Source: Actinobaculum massiliense (GTDB taxonomy: Bacteria > Actinomycetota > Actinomycetes > Actinomycetales > Actinomycetaceae). From it: a DNA stretch of 64,000 bases. The notes beneath the pieces were generated by a model, which did no database searches, was not told where the DNA came from, and was given only the letters and a program-made list of their open reading frames with translations. The translations under genes and the position numbers were made by a program. Location: NCBI RefSeq assembly GCF_001457435.1, contig NZ_LN881717.1:1497339-1561338 (forward strand). Reading direction: 5' to 3'. This document shows, piece after piece, positions 55,571 to 64,000 of this stretch (the first letter of the stretch is position 1; every line of letters begins with the position of its first letter).

Positions 55571-58500
55571 TTAGGAACCCACAAGAGCTTCCCTCTTATT
55601 GTCGCTCAGTCTCAACACTTGCGCGACCCCGCTGAGCGGAATTTCCAACCAATCTGGGCGTTGCGCAACCTCGTAACTGACCTCGTAGAGAGCCTTGTCA
55701 AGGACCAGCGCATTCAGTAGCGGCTGTTGATCCCGCGGGATTTCACCGTACCCGCTCAAAAACGCTTTTTGGGCGGCCTTTAGCCATGCGCGCATCGCGG
55801 GCCCCGCCCCCTCGCGCTCGCCCTGCCCCGCCGCGTACCCGAAGGAGCGGAGCATGCCGGCCACATCCCGCAGAGGAACGTCCGGTGCCTGGCGCTCGGA
55901 CAGCGGCCGCAGCGGCTCACCCTCGAAGTCCAGTGCCACCCAACCCGCGGGTGTGCGAAGCACCTGTCCCAGATGGTAGTCGCCATGAATGCGCTGGAGA
56001 TCTGGCCAGTTGGCCGCTTGCCCGGCGTCGAAAATAGCCGTGATGTCCCGGCGGTATTCGCCCAGCGCCGGTACCTGCGCCATCGCCCGCTCGGCGCGCG
56101 CCTCCCAACTGGCGCGTTGGGCGGCAATCGCCTCCTTACTTGCCGGGGCGGTTCCGAGCCGCTCGGCCAGTTCGGTGAGGTAGGTGCGGGTGAGTTTGCC
56201 CAGGTCGCGAATAGGCTCTTCGAGGTCACCGAGCGCACCGGAGGAGCTCGCCAGCGCGGCGGTGATCACCCGCCAGGCATCCTCGCCCCCGCGCAGGAAT
56301 TCCTGCGCGGTAAGCGCGTCCGCGGCGAGAGTGTCCGTTGCCAGAGTGCCGGTTGCCAGCCCGTCACTTTCTTCGACGACGTCGGAGCTAGCGCCCGCTT
56401 CCACTTCCAGGCGCGCGGAACCAAACTGGGCGGGCACGGTGCCGGTATCGGCCAACGCGGTTTGCAACTCGACGTCGGGGTTCTTTCCGGGCTCGAAAAC
56501 GCGGAAAAGCTTCACAATGACCGGCGGCTCGCCGTCGTAAATAATCGACGTATTGGATTGCTCTCCGCGCAAGATATGCGCACTCGAGTAGCTTGCAGCC
56601 GCCAGTGCGCGGGAGCGCAACGTTAGCTCGTCGGAGCTAAAGTCTGTTCCGCCCGCGCAGGCGGCTAGAAGAATCCGCTGGCCAAATGGGTCCTGGGCGG
56701 CGTCGGTTAGCAGGCCAGCTTCCCCGCCGCTCACCACCGGAACGTTGTAGATGATCTCGCCGGAGCGCACCAAAAGCCACACGAATTTGCGGTTGCTTTC
56801 CTCGGCGAGAGTGGCGGCGGAGAGCACTTCTAGCGGTTGCGGCTCGCCGCGATACCAACGCGCGCGATAGACCCAGCGTTCCAGCGCGTGCACCAAAGCC
56901 GCCTCGCCGCCCGGCTCTGCCTCGTCGGTTGCCTCCGGTTCCGCATCTTCCACGGAAGGCTTCGATAGCGTTGTGTAGTCCACCGTTTCACCGGTTTCGC
57001 TAGCCCGAGCGCCCTCGCGGGGAGCGGGCTCGGACACGCCGGGTGCCTCGAGTTTGAGCCAGAAGAAATCGCGCGATCCGAGCGTCACCGTGTAGCTACC
57101 GTCGGCGGCGACCCCCGGGAACCCTGCTCCACCAAATACATCCGTGACCTGCCAGCCGGCGTAATGAGGAATGCTGAGATTGGCCGCGCGAGCGGTATTC
57201 GCCAGGTTCATAACGCAAAGAATCACTTCGGATTCGCTTGAGCGCGTGAAGGCAAGGATGGCTTCGTTATTGGCATCCAAAAGCGTGAAATCGCCGCTTC
57301 CCATCACCGGGTGGTGGCTGCGCACCTCGAGGATGCCGTGAATCCAGTGCAGTAGCGAGGCGGGCTGGGAAAGCTGGGATTCCACGTTGACGGCCTGATA
57401 GTTGTAGGCCAGGGAAGAAATCGCCGGCAAATACAGCTTGCCGGGATCGGCGGTAGAAAAGCCGGCATTCCTATCCGGGCTCCACTGCATAGGGGTGCGT
57501 ACGCCGTCGCGGTCGGAAAGCCAGATATTATCGCCCATCCCAATTTCGTCCCCGTAATACAGGTAGGGCGAGCCGGGCAAAGACAGCAAGAGCGCGTGCG
57601 CGAGTTCCACCTCCGCGCGCGAATTGCCCAGGAGCGAGGCGAGGCGGCGGCGAATACCCACGTTTGCTCGCATCCGCGAATCCTCCGCGTACCACTTGTA
57701 CATGGAGGCGCGTTCCTCGGTGGTCACCATTTCCAGCGTGAGCTCGTCGTGATTGCGCAGGAACGTTCCCCACTGCGCGTCGCGGGGAATCGCCGGCGTA
57801 TCGCGCAGAATGTCGATAATGGCGGTGGCGCGCTGGTCGCGCAGGGCATAGTAAATGCGCGGCATGACCGGGAAATGGAAGCACATATGGCATTCGGGTT
57901 GCTCGTCCGTTCCGAAGTATTCCACTACGTCATTGGGCCACTGATTCGCCTCGGCAAGCAAAATCGTGCCGGGGAACTCCTCATCCAGCATCGCTCGCAC
58001 CTTGGCGATAAAAGCGTGGGTTTGCGGTAGATTCTCGCAGTTTGTCCCCTCCTCCTCGTAGAGGTACGGGATGGCGTCCAAGCGCAACCCATCTACCCCG
58101 AGATTGCACCAAAAGCGGAAGACGTCCATCACCGCGGCGTGGACCTTGGGGTTTTCGAAGTTAAGATCCGGCTGGTGGGAGAAAAAGCGGTGCCAGTAGT
58201 ACTGCTTGCGCACCGGGTCGAAAGCCCAATTCGAGGTTTCGGTGTCCACGAAAATAATTCGCGCGTCCGAGTATCCGGCGTCGTCGTCGGCCCACACATA
58301 GAAGTCACCGTAGGGACCATCCGGGTTCGAGCGCGAGGACTGGAACCACGGATGGTCGGCGGAGGTGTGGTTGATGACGATGTCGATAATGACGCGGATT
58401 CCGCGGTCGTGTGCCTTTTCGACCAGCTCACGGAAATCGTCCATGGTTCCGTACACGGGATCGACGGCGGTGTAGTCGGCGACGTCGTACCCGCCGTCTC

Positions 58501-58750
58501 TGCCCGGTGACGGATAGAAAGGTGGAATCCAAATGCAATCGATTCCCAGCCACTGGATGTAATCCAAGTGTGAAATCAAGCCCCGGATATCGCCCACGCC
58601 GTCGCCATCCGAATCCCCGAAAGCCTTGAGCAAGACCTCGTAGAAAACCGCGTGTTTATACCACTGCGGATCAGGGGTGATTCCGCGCGGGTCGGTTTCT
58701 TCCACGCGGGGTTCGGATTTGGCGGCGTTGACGGAGGGCAGTGATGTCAC
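55571..58750 (-). CDS. treS: Trehalose synthase-maltokinase fusion (TreS-Pep2/Mak)
   Basis: Two enzymes in one chain of 1059 residues. TreS (about 1-570) isomerises trehalose and maltose: HAVFYEVLLKAFGDSDGDGVGDI, DGLRLDAIPYLYEEEGT, LLAEANQWPNDV, FLRNHDELTLE. The maltokinase (about 625-1055) phosphorylates maltose with ATP: IHGDYHLGQVLRT and ALDFEGEPLRP. Together they make maltose 1-phosphate, the substrate of GlgE. An acidic linker joins them. The start GTG follows the glgE stop directly (TAAGTG). In M. tuberculosis the two are separate proteins; fusions occur in many other actinobacteria. Confidence 0.95.
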   Translation of the reverse strand: MTSLPSVNAAKSEPRVEETDPRGITPDPQWYKHAVFYEVLLKAFGDSDGDGVGDIRGLISHLDYIQWLGIDCIWIPPFYPSPGRDGGYDVADYTAVDPVYGTMDDFRELVEKAHDRGIRVIIDIVINHTSADHPWFQSSRSNPDGPYGDFYVWADDDAGYSDARIIFVDTETSNWAFDPVRKQYYWHRFFSHQPDLNFENPKVHAAVMDVFRFWCNLGVDGLRLDAIPYLYEEEGTNCENLPQTHAFIAKVRAMLDEEFPGTILLAEANQWPNDVVEYFGTDEQPECHMCFHFPVMPRIYYALRDQRATAIIDILRDTPAIPRDAQWGTFLRNHDELTLEMVTTEERASMYKWYAEDSRMRANVGIRRRLASLLGNSRAEVELAHALLLSLPGSPYLYYGDEIGMGDNIWLSDRDGVRTPMQWSPDRNAGFSTADPGKLYLPAISSLAYNYQAVNVESQLSQPASLLHWIHGILEVRSHHPVMGSGDFTLLDANNEAILAFTRSSESEVILCVMNLANTARAANLSIPHYAGWQVTDVFGGAGFPGVAADGSYTVTLGSRDFFWLKLEAPGVSEPAPREGARASETGETVDYTTLSKPSVEDAEPEATDEAEPGGEAALVHALERWVYRARWYRGEPQPLEVLSAATLAEESNRKFVWLLVRSGEIIYNVPVVSGGEAGLLTDAAQDPFGQRILLAACAGGTDFSSDELTLRSRALAAASYSSAHILRGEQSNTSIIYDGEPPVIVKLFRVFEPGKNPDVELQTALADTGTVPAQFGSARLEVEAGASSDVVEESDGLATGTLATDTLAADALTAQEFLRGGEDAWRVITAALASSSGALGDLEEPIRDLGKLTRTYLTELAERLGTAPASKEAIAAQRASWEARAERAMAQVPALGEYRRDITAIFDAGQAANWPDLQRIHGDYHLGQVLRTPAGWVALDFEGEPLRPLSERQAPDVPLRDVAGMLRSFGYAAGQGEREGAGPAMRAWLKAAQKAFLSGYGEIPRDQQPLLNALVLDKALYEVSYEVAQRPDWLEIPLSGVAQVLRLSDNKREALVGS

Positions 58751-61039
58751 TTAGAGAACCTTCACGGACAGAATATGAGCGGGCTGATGTGGATCCAGCC
58801 GAACGAAGGGGCGCTCGTTCCAGTAGAACGTGTTCCCGGTCAGTTCGTCGGTCACCTCAATGAGTGGCGCACCGAATTTTGGCGTTACGTTCAGCGGGGT
58901 GAGGTCGAGTTTGACCACCGCCTCCTGCGTATTTGCCGGATCCAGGTTGAGCACCACAATAACGGTATCTGCCTCGCCATCGGGGGTTTCTTCGCTCCGC
59001 GCGTGCTTGGTAAACGAGACCACGTGGTCATTCGTGGTCTCATTGATCGAAATTCCGCGCAGACGTTGCAGAGCGGTGTGGTTCGTGCGGATTTTATTGA
59101 GTTGCACGAACAGAGCCTGAATTCCGTACGGATCACGCGAGTAATCGCGGGGGCGGAATTCGTACTTCTCGTTGTCGATCATTTCTTCGAAGCCCGGGCG
59201 CGGCACGTTTTCCACGAACTCGTAGCCGGAGTAAATGCCCCAGGTGGGCGAGCCGGTGGCGGCCAAAATCGCGCGGATCTTCCAGGCGTTGGGTCCGCCG
59301 TGCTGCATATAAGGCGTGAGAATATCGTGCGTGGTGGGCCAAAATGCGGGGCGCAGTACGTGCGCGGTGTCGCGGCCCAGCTCCAGCAGGTATTCCTCAA
59401 TTTCCTCTTTGTCATTGCGCCAGGCGAAGTAGCAGTAGGACTGGTGGAAGCCAATCGCCGCCAGGCCCTGCATCATCGGCGGGGCGGTGAAAGCCTCCGC
59501 GAGGAAAATGACTTCCGGATGCTTCAGGCGGAACTCGGCCAGGAGCTTTTGCCAGAAGTTCAGCGGCTTAGTGTGCGGATTATCCACGCGGAAAATCGTT
59601 ACCCCGTGGGAAACCCACACTTCTAGCACCCGCTTGATTTCCTCGTATATGCCTTCCGGATCGTTGTCGAAGTTGAGCGGATAAATATCCTGGTACTTCT
59701 TGGGCGGATTCTCCGCGAACGCAATCGTGCCGTCGGCGCGGTGGCTGAACCACTCGGGGTGTTCCTTGAGCCAGGGGTGGTCCGGCGAGCACTGCAGGGC
59801 CACGTCAAGCGCTACTTCCAGGCCTTCTTCCTTGGCCCTACCCACGAAGTAGTCGAAGTCTTCGAAAGTTCCCAGGTCCGGGTGAATTGCATCGTGCCCG
59901 CCGTCCGGGCTGCCGATCGCGTAGGGCGAGCCGGGGTCTCCGGGCTCGGCTACCAGGGTGTTGTTCTTTCCCTTGCGGTCGGTGGTGCCAATGGGGCTGA
60001 TTGGCGTCAAGTAGACGACGTCGAAGCCCAGTCCGGCAATGCGAGGGAGATCCTCCGCGGCGCTGCGCAGGGTGCCGGAGTGCCATTCGCCGTCGTCATC
60101 CTTCCAGGCGCCCACCGAGCGCGGGAACATCTCGTACCACGAGCCCACCAAGGCGCGCTCGCGGTCAACCTCCAGCGGGAAGCGGTCCGATTCGGTGACA
60201 AAATCGCACAACGGGTATTCACGTATCACCTCTTCAACCGCGTGGGAGGTGGCTGCAGCGTAGCGAACTTCGAGCGGGATGGTTTTGCGAGTGAGTACAT
60301 CTATCGCGTCTCGAATAACTTGACGGTTTTCCCCAGTTCGCGGCAGGCTCTTGAGTACGCGCTTAAGGAGCTGCTCTGCCTCAAGGAACACGAGGTCAAC
60401 GTCCTGGCGTAGGGGGAGCTTGGCCTCGGCATTGTGGCGCCAGGTGGCCAGTGGATCGGACCAGGAGCGCACAAAGAAGGTGTAGTTCGCGATTTCGGGC
60501 GGGGTGAGCCAGCCCTGGTAGCGGCTCAGACCGGGGCGAATAAGCTCCATCGGGGCGGACTGGATTTCCTCGCCGGCCTCATTGACCAGCACGGCCTCAC
60601 AGGCGAACAAATCGTGCCCCTCGCGCCACACCGTGGCCTGGACGGGGAAGGCTTCGCGCACGGTGGCCTTGGCCGGCCAGGAGCCGTTTTGCACCTGCGG
60701 CATCACGTCCATAATCGGGATGCGGCCGATGTTTCCATAGGGCGCTGGAGTGGGTGCGACCGGGCTCGCCGGATCCTGCGCAAGAGCCTTTTCAATCCGC
60801 TTTTCGTCGGCGGTGGAGGTGTTGGCGCGGCTCGTTGGCTGTTTGGCGGCGGGCGCTTTCGCGCGCGGCTTCTTTGCTGCGGGCTTGCGAGCGGCCGACT
60901 TGGCCGGTGTCTTGCGGGCCGGCGCGCGCTTTGCGGTGGGCTTGGTGGGCTTGGCGGGCGTCGCGGAGGAATCCTCCGGGGCGGGCGCGGCTACGGGTGT
61001 CGCGGGTTTCTTCTTTTCATTTGGTGTTGCGGTGCTCAC
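58751..61039 (-). CDS. glgE: Alpha-1,4-glucan:maltose-1-phosphate maltosyltransferase GlgE
   Basis: It lengthens alpha-1,4-glucan with maltose 1-phosphate. A GH13_3 enzyme of 762 residues with YEMFPRSVGAW, DVVYLTPISPIG, nucleophile Asp in IFRVDNPHTKPLNFW, and acid/base Glu in IFLAEAFTAPP. The first 75 residues are unusual: Lys/Ala/Pro-rich repeats (KPTKPTAKRAPARKTPAK) like histone H1 tails. Start GTG 61039 is leaderless: the -10 TAGGCT lies six bases before. It leads the trehalose-to-glucan operon. Confidence 0.95.
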   Translation of the reverse strand: MSTATPNEKKKPATPVAAPAPEDSSATPAKPTKPTAKRAPARKTPAKSAARKPAAKKPRAKAPAAKQPTSRANTSTADEKRIEKALAQDPASPVAPTPAPYGNIGRIPIMDVMPQVQNGSWPAKATVREAFPVQATVWREGHDLFACEAVLVNEAGEEIQSAPMELIRPGLSRYQGWLTPPEIANYTFFVRSWSDPLATWRHNAEAKLPLRQDVDLVFLEAEQLLKRVLKSLPRTGENRQVIRDAIDVLTRKTIPLEVRYAAATSHAVEEVIREYPLCDFVTESDRFPLEVDRERALVGSWYEMFPRSVGAWKDDDGEWHSGTLRSAAEDLPRIAGLGFDVVYLTPISPIGTTDRKGKNNTLVAEPGDPGSPYAIGSPDGGHDAIHPDLGTFEDFDYFVGRAKEEGLEVALDVALQCSPDHPWLKEHPEWFSHRADGTIAFAENPPKKYQDIYPLNFDNDPEGIYEEIKRVLEVWVSHGVTIFRVDNPHTKPLNFWQKLLAEFRLKHPEVIFLAEAFTAPPMMQGLAAIGFHQSYCYFAWRNDKEEIEEYLLELGRDTAHVLRPAFWPTTHDILTPYMQHGGPNAWKIRAILAATGSPTWGIYSGYEFVENVPRPGFEEMIDNEKYEFRPRDYSRDPYGIQALFVQLNKIRTNHTALQRLRGISINETTNDHVVSFTKHARSEETPDGEADTVIVVLNLDPANTQEAVVKLDLTPLNVTPKFGAPLIEVTDELTGNTFYWNERPFVRLDPHQPAHILSVKVL

Positions 61040-61045
61040 ATGCCT

Positions 61046-61051
61046 AGCCTA
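61046..61051 (-). promoter_or_regulatory. -10 box of glgE, leaderless geometry
   Basis: On the minus strand TAGGCT, six bases, GTG. No ribosome site precedes the start. Confidence 0.6.
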
Positions 61052-61158
61052 AACGGTTTTCGTCACCACTGCACGGTTCGATCGGCCCGCGTAGGCGCTG
61101 GGCGCTGGGTGGTGGGCGCGGGGCGCTGGCATCTCACGCGCGGACCGCCGCCGGCTCG

Positions 61159-64000
61159 CTACGCGAGAAGCTCTGGTAGGGGGCGGCGTTGCAGGAGAGC
61201 GGCAGGAATGAATCCGACGGCCAGGGTTGCCAAGGTGTAGCCGCCGGCTACCAACGCGGCAATAATAAACGTCCGCGAACTCGGTTCGCTGAAAGGCAAG
61301 GTTACGAGGAGGCTCAGCGCCGCGCCGGCAAAAGCGCCGCTGAGACCTACACACAAGCTCTGGGCCAAGATCGCTCGTCGAATTGCGGCGGGCCGCCAGC
61401 CGACCGCGTGGAGGATACCGTAAACTCGGGCATCCTCCACCGCGCCGATCCACAGCACCACGCCCACCGCCACCAGCCCGAGCACCGCCAGCACGCAAAT
61501 TGCGATTAGATCTGGCGTGCGTACGCGCACCGAAACTGTTTCCCCAAGCATGCTTCCCACCAGCTGGCCTTGGAAGGCATCAATAAGCCACACCGTGAGA
61601 TTAATGGTCGCCGCGGCGAGGGCCACCGCGCTCGCGGCGGTAAAGAAGCGAGCGGGCCGGTGCGAAATTCTTTGCATACCCAGCCGGGCGGGGCCCCACG
61701 CCCGCGCAAGCTCGGCGCCATCGCGCGCGGCTACCAGGGAATCTGCGCGGCTGTTTGCGAGGGAATGCGCGCTACCTTTTGTGTCCGAACGCGCGCGGCT
61801 AGATTGCGTCCGCCGTTTGGGCGCGTAGGGGAGTATGGCCTGTAGCGGGCTGATCCTGGTAGCGGAGAGCGCGGTAGGTAGACCCGCAGCGAGGGTTACC
61901 AGCAAAGCCAGCGGAATAGTCACGAGCGGCCACCACAGCGGCGCGTTTAATCCCAGGAACGGGAGTGCGGCATAGGCCAGCACGGCTCCGATAAACCCGC
62001 CAAGTACGCCAATGATCGTTAGCTCGGCGAGCAGGAGCCGCAGGATTGACGTGGGTCTCCAGCCGGTAGCGCTGAGTATTCCGAGTTCTCGGCGTTTGGC
62101 GCGAATCATCGCGGAGGCGGCCATTGCTACGGTGAGAGTTGCCGAGATAATAATTACCCACGCGAGCGCCAAGGATTTGTGATCGAGTGCGGTGGAGATG
62201 GTAGCGGTGACGCCTTTCTTTGACCACGGATTGTGTAGGCGTAGCCCGGGGGCGTGGGTAAAGCCATCGGTGGTCGGGGCGGTAAGGGTTATGTTTTGAA
62301 CCGCGAGGGATGATCCCGTCATAATGTCAACGTCCAAGCCGGTGGCCTCCGCAATTTTTTCTGCGACCACGCGAATTCTTTCGGTTGCCACTTCGTTGAA
62401 ATCGTTAATTCCGCTAATGCGCACCCGGATCGCCGAGATGGGGGCGCGAGTGAGCTCGGGGTCGACGGTAGAAAAACCTGCAATGAAGGCATCCAAACTG
62501 GTGAGGAGAGCCGGTGGCTGTTGGCTATAGCCCGCGGGGTTCAGATCCGGGCGGTACTCCGAACTTCCTAGTTCCCGGGTGGTCGCCTCATCGGCGGCCG
62601 CAATCGGAATTCGCTGATAGGTCGTCAGCGGTGCGACGCCGCCGCTTTGGCCATCTGCCGCGGTCAGGAGCGTTGCGTCGTAAATTCCTACCGGCACCAG
62701 CAGGGGCGTGGTGGAGTCGGGCGACGGGCCGGTGGCTGAACCCGTATCTCCCGAAATGGGTGCCTCGGCAACCGTTGTTACTTCGCGGAAAGAGGGCCCG
62801 AGGCTTCCCGGGGAAGGTAATTCGAAGTCGTCCTTATAACGCGACGGCGAACCTTCGACGACGATGCCTTCAGCGGGGCTAGCTTGATAGGAAATCGGCC
62901 CTGAGCGCTGAAAGTGAGGGACGGCGATGGCACGTGATATGTGCCCCTCACGTGCGGGCTCTTGCGGATTGTGCTCGCGCAAGAACTCTTTCCAGTAAGC
63001 ATCGGCACCGGCGGTGAGTGTCGCGGTTCTTTCCGCGGGCGCCTGGGCAATGCGGCGGCCCAGATCCGCGTCGAGCGGACCGGTGAAATACTCCTCGGCC
63101 AGCGAGGCAGGGAGCGCCTCCACTTGCGCGTTTATCGACACATCGGGATCGCCCAGGCTTTTCGTCAACATCACCGGCAGATAACGAACGTCTTTGGAGG
63201 GAAGACTGCCTAGTGGTTGGTATTGCGCGTGGCCGAGGGTATCCGCGCGGCTGAGATAGCGGCCGCTGGTCACGGTTTTATCGAGGCCAACCAGCTGTGC
63301 TTCAGCTTCAGGATCCACGGCCGCAAATGGGAGTTGCAGGGAAACCGCGGGCGTTAGCAGAGTGGGACGCGGTTCGTTCCCCGCTCCCGATTCGGCGGCA
63401 GATGGCCTCCCTTGGCAGGTAACAGCAATGTCAAACCCGGGATCAGTGAGTCCGCAGATTTCGCGTTCGGCGCCTGGGTCTAACTCCGTTATCGATAACG
63501 CGCCCCCGGTACCGGTGCCAACGTGAATTGGATTAGGGGTGTAGTAATTAACGAGTTCGATTGGAGCGGTGGTATAGCGGCCATTTCGAGCTGAAAGAGC
63601 TATTCGGGAGCGCAGGAATGTTCTCTGTTCCGCGTTATCAACCAGTTCGGAAACGTCAAGTTTGGCCGTCGAGGCAGATAGCGGAATGGTACCAATCATG
63701 GCGATCGGTGCCGCCACCTCCACATCCGCAATTGAGCGGATATCCTCTAGCTGGTCAGTGGTTATTCCGCCGTAGATTCCCGCCAGGAAATTCGGTTCAA
63801 CCAGGCTAGAGCTTTTTTCGACGTCGTTGCGGGAACCGGCCGGGCGAATCAGGACGTCGTACGACCCGCGCCAGTTTGAAGCTAGGGTTTCTTCAACTTC
63901 CAGGCGTTGCGTAGTAGTGGCGGTGGTAAGAAGAACAAATGCGGGGATAGCGATGATGAGAGCAAGAAGGAGGGTAGCTACCCGCCGGAAATCATGGCGT
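61159..64000 (-). CDS. ABC transporter permease, FtsX/MacB-like (5' end beyond window)
   Basis: At least 947 residues, open to the window edge and beginning RRVATLLLALIIAIPAFVLL, a first membrane helix. A large extracytoplasmic domain (about 30-520) precedes an FtsX unit of several helices (SLALAWVIIISATLTVAMAASAM; RRELGILSATGWRPTSIL; LLLAELTIIGVLGGFIGAVLAY), then a second set of four helices with the sister motif ARVYGILHAVGWRPAAIRRAIL. Duplicated FtsX domains mark exporters of lipoproteins, lipids or peptides. The partner ATPase is not in the window. It precedes glgE by 120 bp, but glgE has its own promoter. Confidence 0.85.
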   Translation of the reverse strand, partial: RHDFRRVATLLLALIIAIPAFVLLTTATTTQRLEVEETLASNWRGSYDVLIRPAGSRNDVEKSSSLVEPNFLAGIYGGITTDQLEDIRSIADVEVAAPIAMIGTIPLSASTAKLDVSELVDNAEQRTFLRSRIALSARNGRYTTAPIELVNYYTPNPIHVGTGTGGALSITELDPGAEREICGLTDPGFDIAVTCQGRPSAAESGAGNEPRPTLLTPAVSLQLPFAAVDPEAEAQLVGLDKTVTSGRYLSRADTLGHAQYQPLGSLPSKDVRYLPVMLTKSLGDPDVSINAQVEALPASLAEEYFTGPLDADLGRRIAQAPAERTATLTAGADAYWKEFLREHNPQEPAREGHISRAIAVPHFQRSGPISYQASPAEGIVVEGSPSRYKDDFELPSPGSLGPSFREVTTVAEAPISGDTGSATGPSPDSTTPLLVPVGIYDATLLTAADGQSGGVAPLTTYQRIPIAAADEATTRELGSSEYRPDLNPAGYSQQPPALLTSLDAFIAGFSTVDPELTRAPISAIRVRISGINDFNEVATERIRVVAEKIAEATGLDVDIMTGSSLAVQNITLTAPTTDGFTHAPGLRLHNPWSKKGVTATISTALDHKSLALAWVIIISATLTVAMAASAMIRAKRRELGILSATGWRPTSILRLLLAELTIIGVLGGFIGAVLAYAALPFLGLNAPLWWPLVTIPLALLVTLAAGLPTALSATRISPLQAILPYAPKRRTQSSRARSDTKGSAHSLANSRADSLVAARDGAELARAWGPARLGMQRISHRPARFFTAASAVALAAATINLTVWLIDAFQGQLVGSMLGETVSVRVRTPDLIAICVLAVLGLVAVGVVLWIGAVEDARVYGILHAVGWRPAAIRRAILAQSLCVGLSGAFAGAALSLLVTLPFSEPSSRTFIIAALVAGGYTLATLAVGFIPAALLQRRPLPELLA

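Overview
The window is GC-rich, densely coded chromosomal DNA from an actinobacterium. The evidence is a SigR/RsrA thiol-stress pair, the 24-residue ribosomal protein bL37, NucS (the actinobacterial/archaeal mismatch endonuclease), a Rho with a long basic amino-terminal insert, a DUF2550 gene after atpC, a TreS-maltokinase fusion next to GlgE, and many GTG starts with TANNNT -10 boxes. The xylulose-5-P/fructose-6-P phosphoketolase, the fairly compact genes and the decaying DUF222-HNH genes suggest a fermentative relative of Actinomycetaceae. That genus-level guess is inference.

Layout. 1-7.4 kb (minus strand): sbcC (its carboxy end lies outside the window), sbcD (frame disrupted), hisN, rsgA, aroA and a DoxX protein; hisN, rsgA, aroA and the DoxX gene are tightly coupled. 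7.5-9 kb (plus): sigR-rsrA behind a textbook SigR promoter, then bL37 with its own terminator. 9-17 kb: a decayed YrdC-like gene, a CPBP-type membrane protein, an SGNH-fold protein without its catalytic residues, two CNNM/CorC transporters, an M23 peptidase, a glycerophosphodiesterase and a zinc alcohol dehydrogenase. 17-21.5 kb: phosphoketolase, a decayed DUF222-HNH gene and tRNA-Arg(CCG). 21.5-44 kb: argS, lysA, two tandem type I dehydroquinases (minus), hom-thrC-thrB, rho, rpmE, prfA-prmC, tsaC, wecA, atpI and the full F1Fo ATP synthase operon. 44-52 kb: DUF2550, nucS with a small zinc-binding ORF, an alpha/beta hydrolase, a YagU-like protein (minus), a DivIVA-like coiled coil, and an uncharacterised membrane protein / lipoprotein / CnoX-like trio. 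52-61 kb (minus): a second decayed HNH gene, then glgE-treS/mak-glgB, which turns trehalose into branched alpha-glucan. 61-64 kb (minus): an FtsX-type ABC permease cut by the window edge.

From argS to glgE the order closely follows Mycobacterium tuberculosis Rv1292-Rv1327c as I recall it, so most of the window is an ancient actinobacterial backbone. The accessory content is small: the dehydroquinase pair, the two HNH remnants, the YrdC-like remnant and some envelope genes. The most notable signals are a genome-wide habit of short tandem duplications (one of which visibly broke a gene) beside a NucS repair system, several apparently leaderless promoters with TANNNT-N6-start geometry, paired GTTAY direct repeats before two envelope genes, and the uncharacterised envelope trio at 48.8-52.2 kb.
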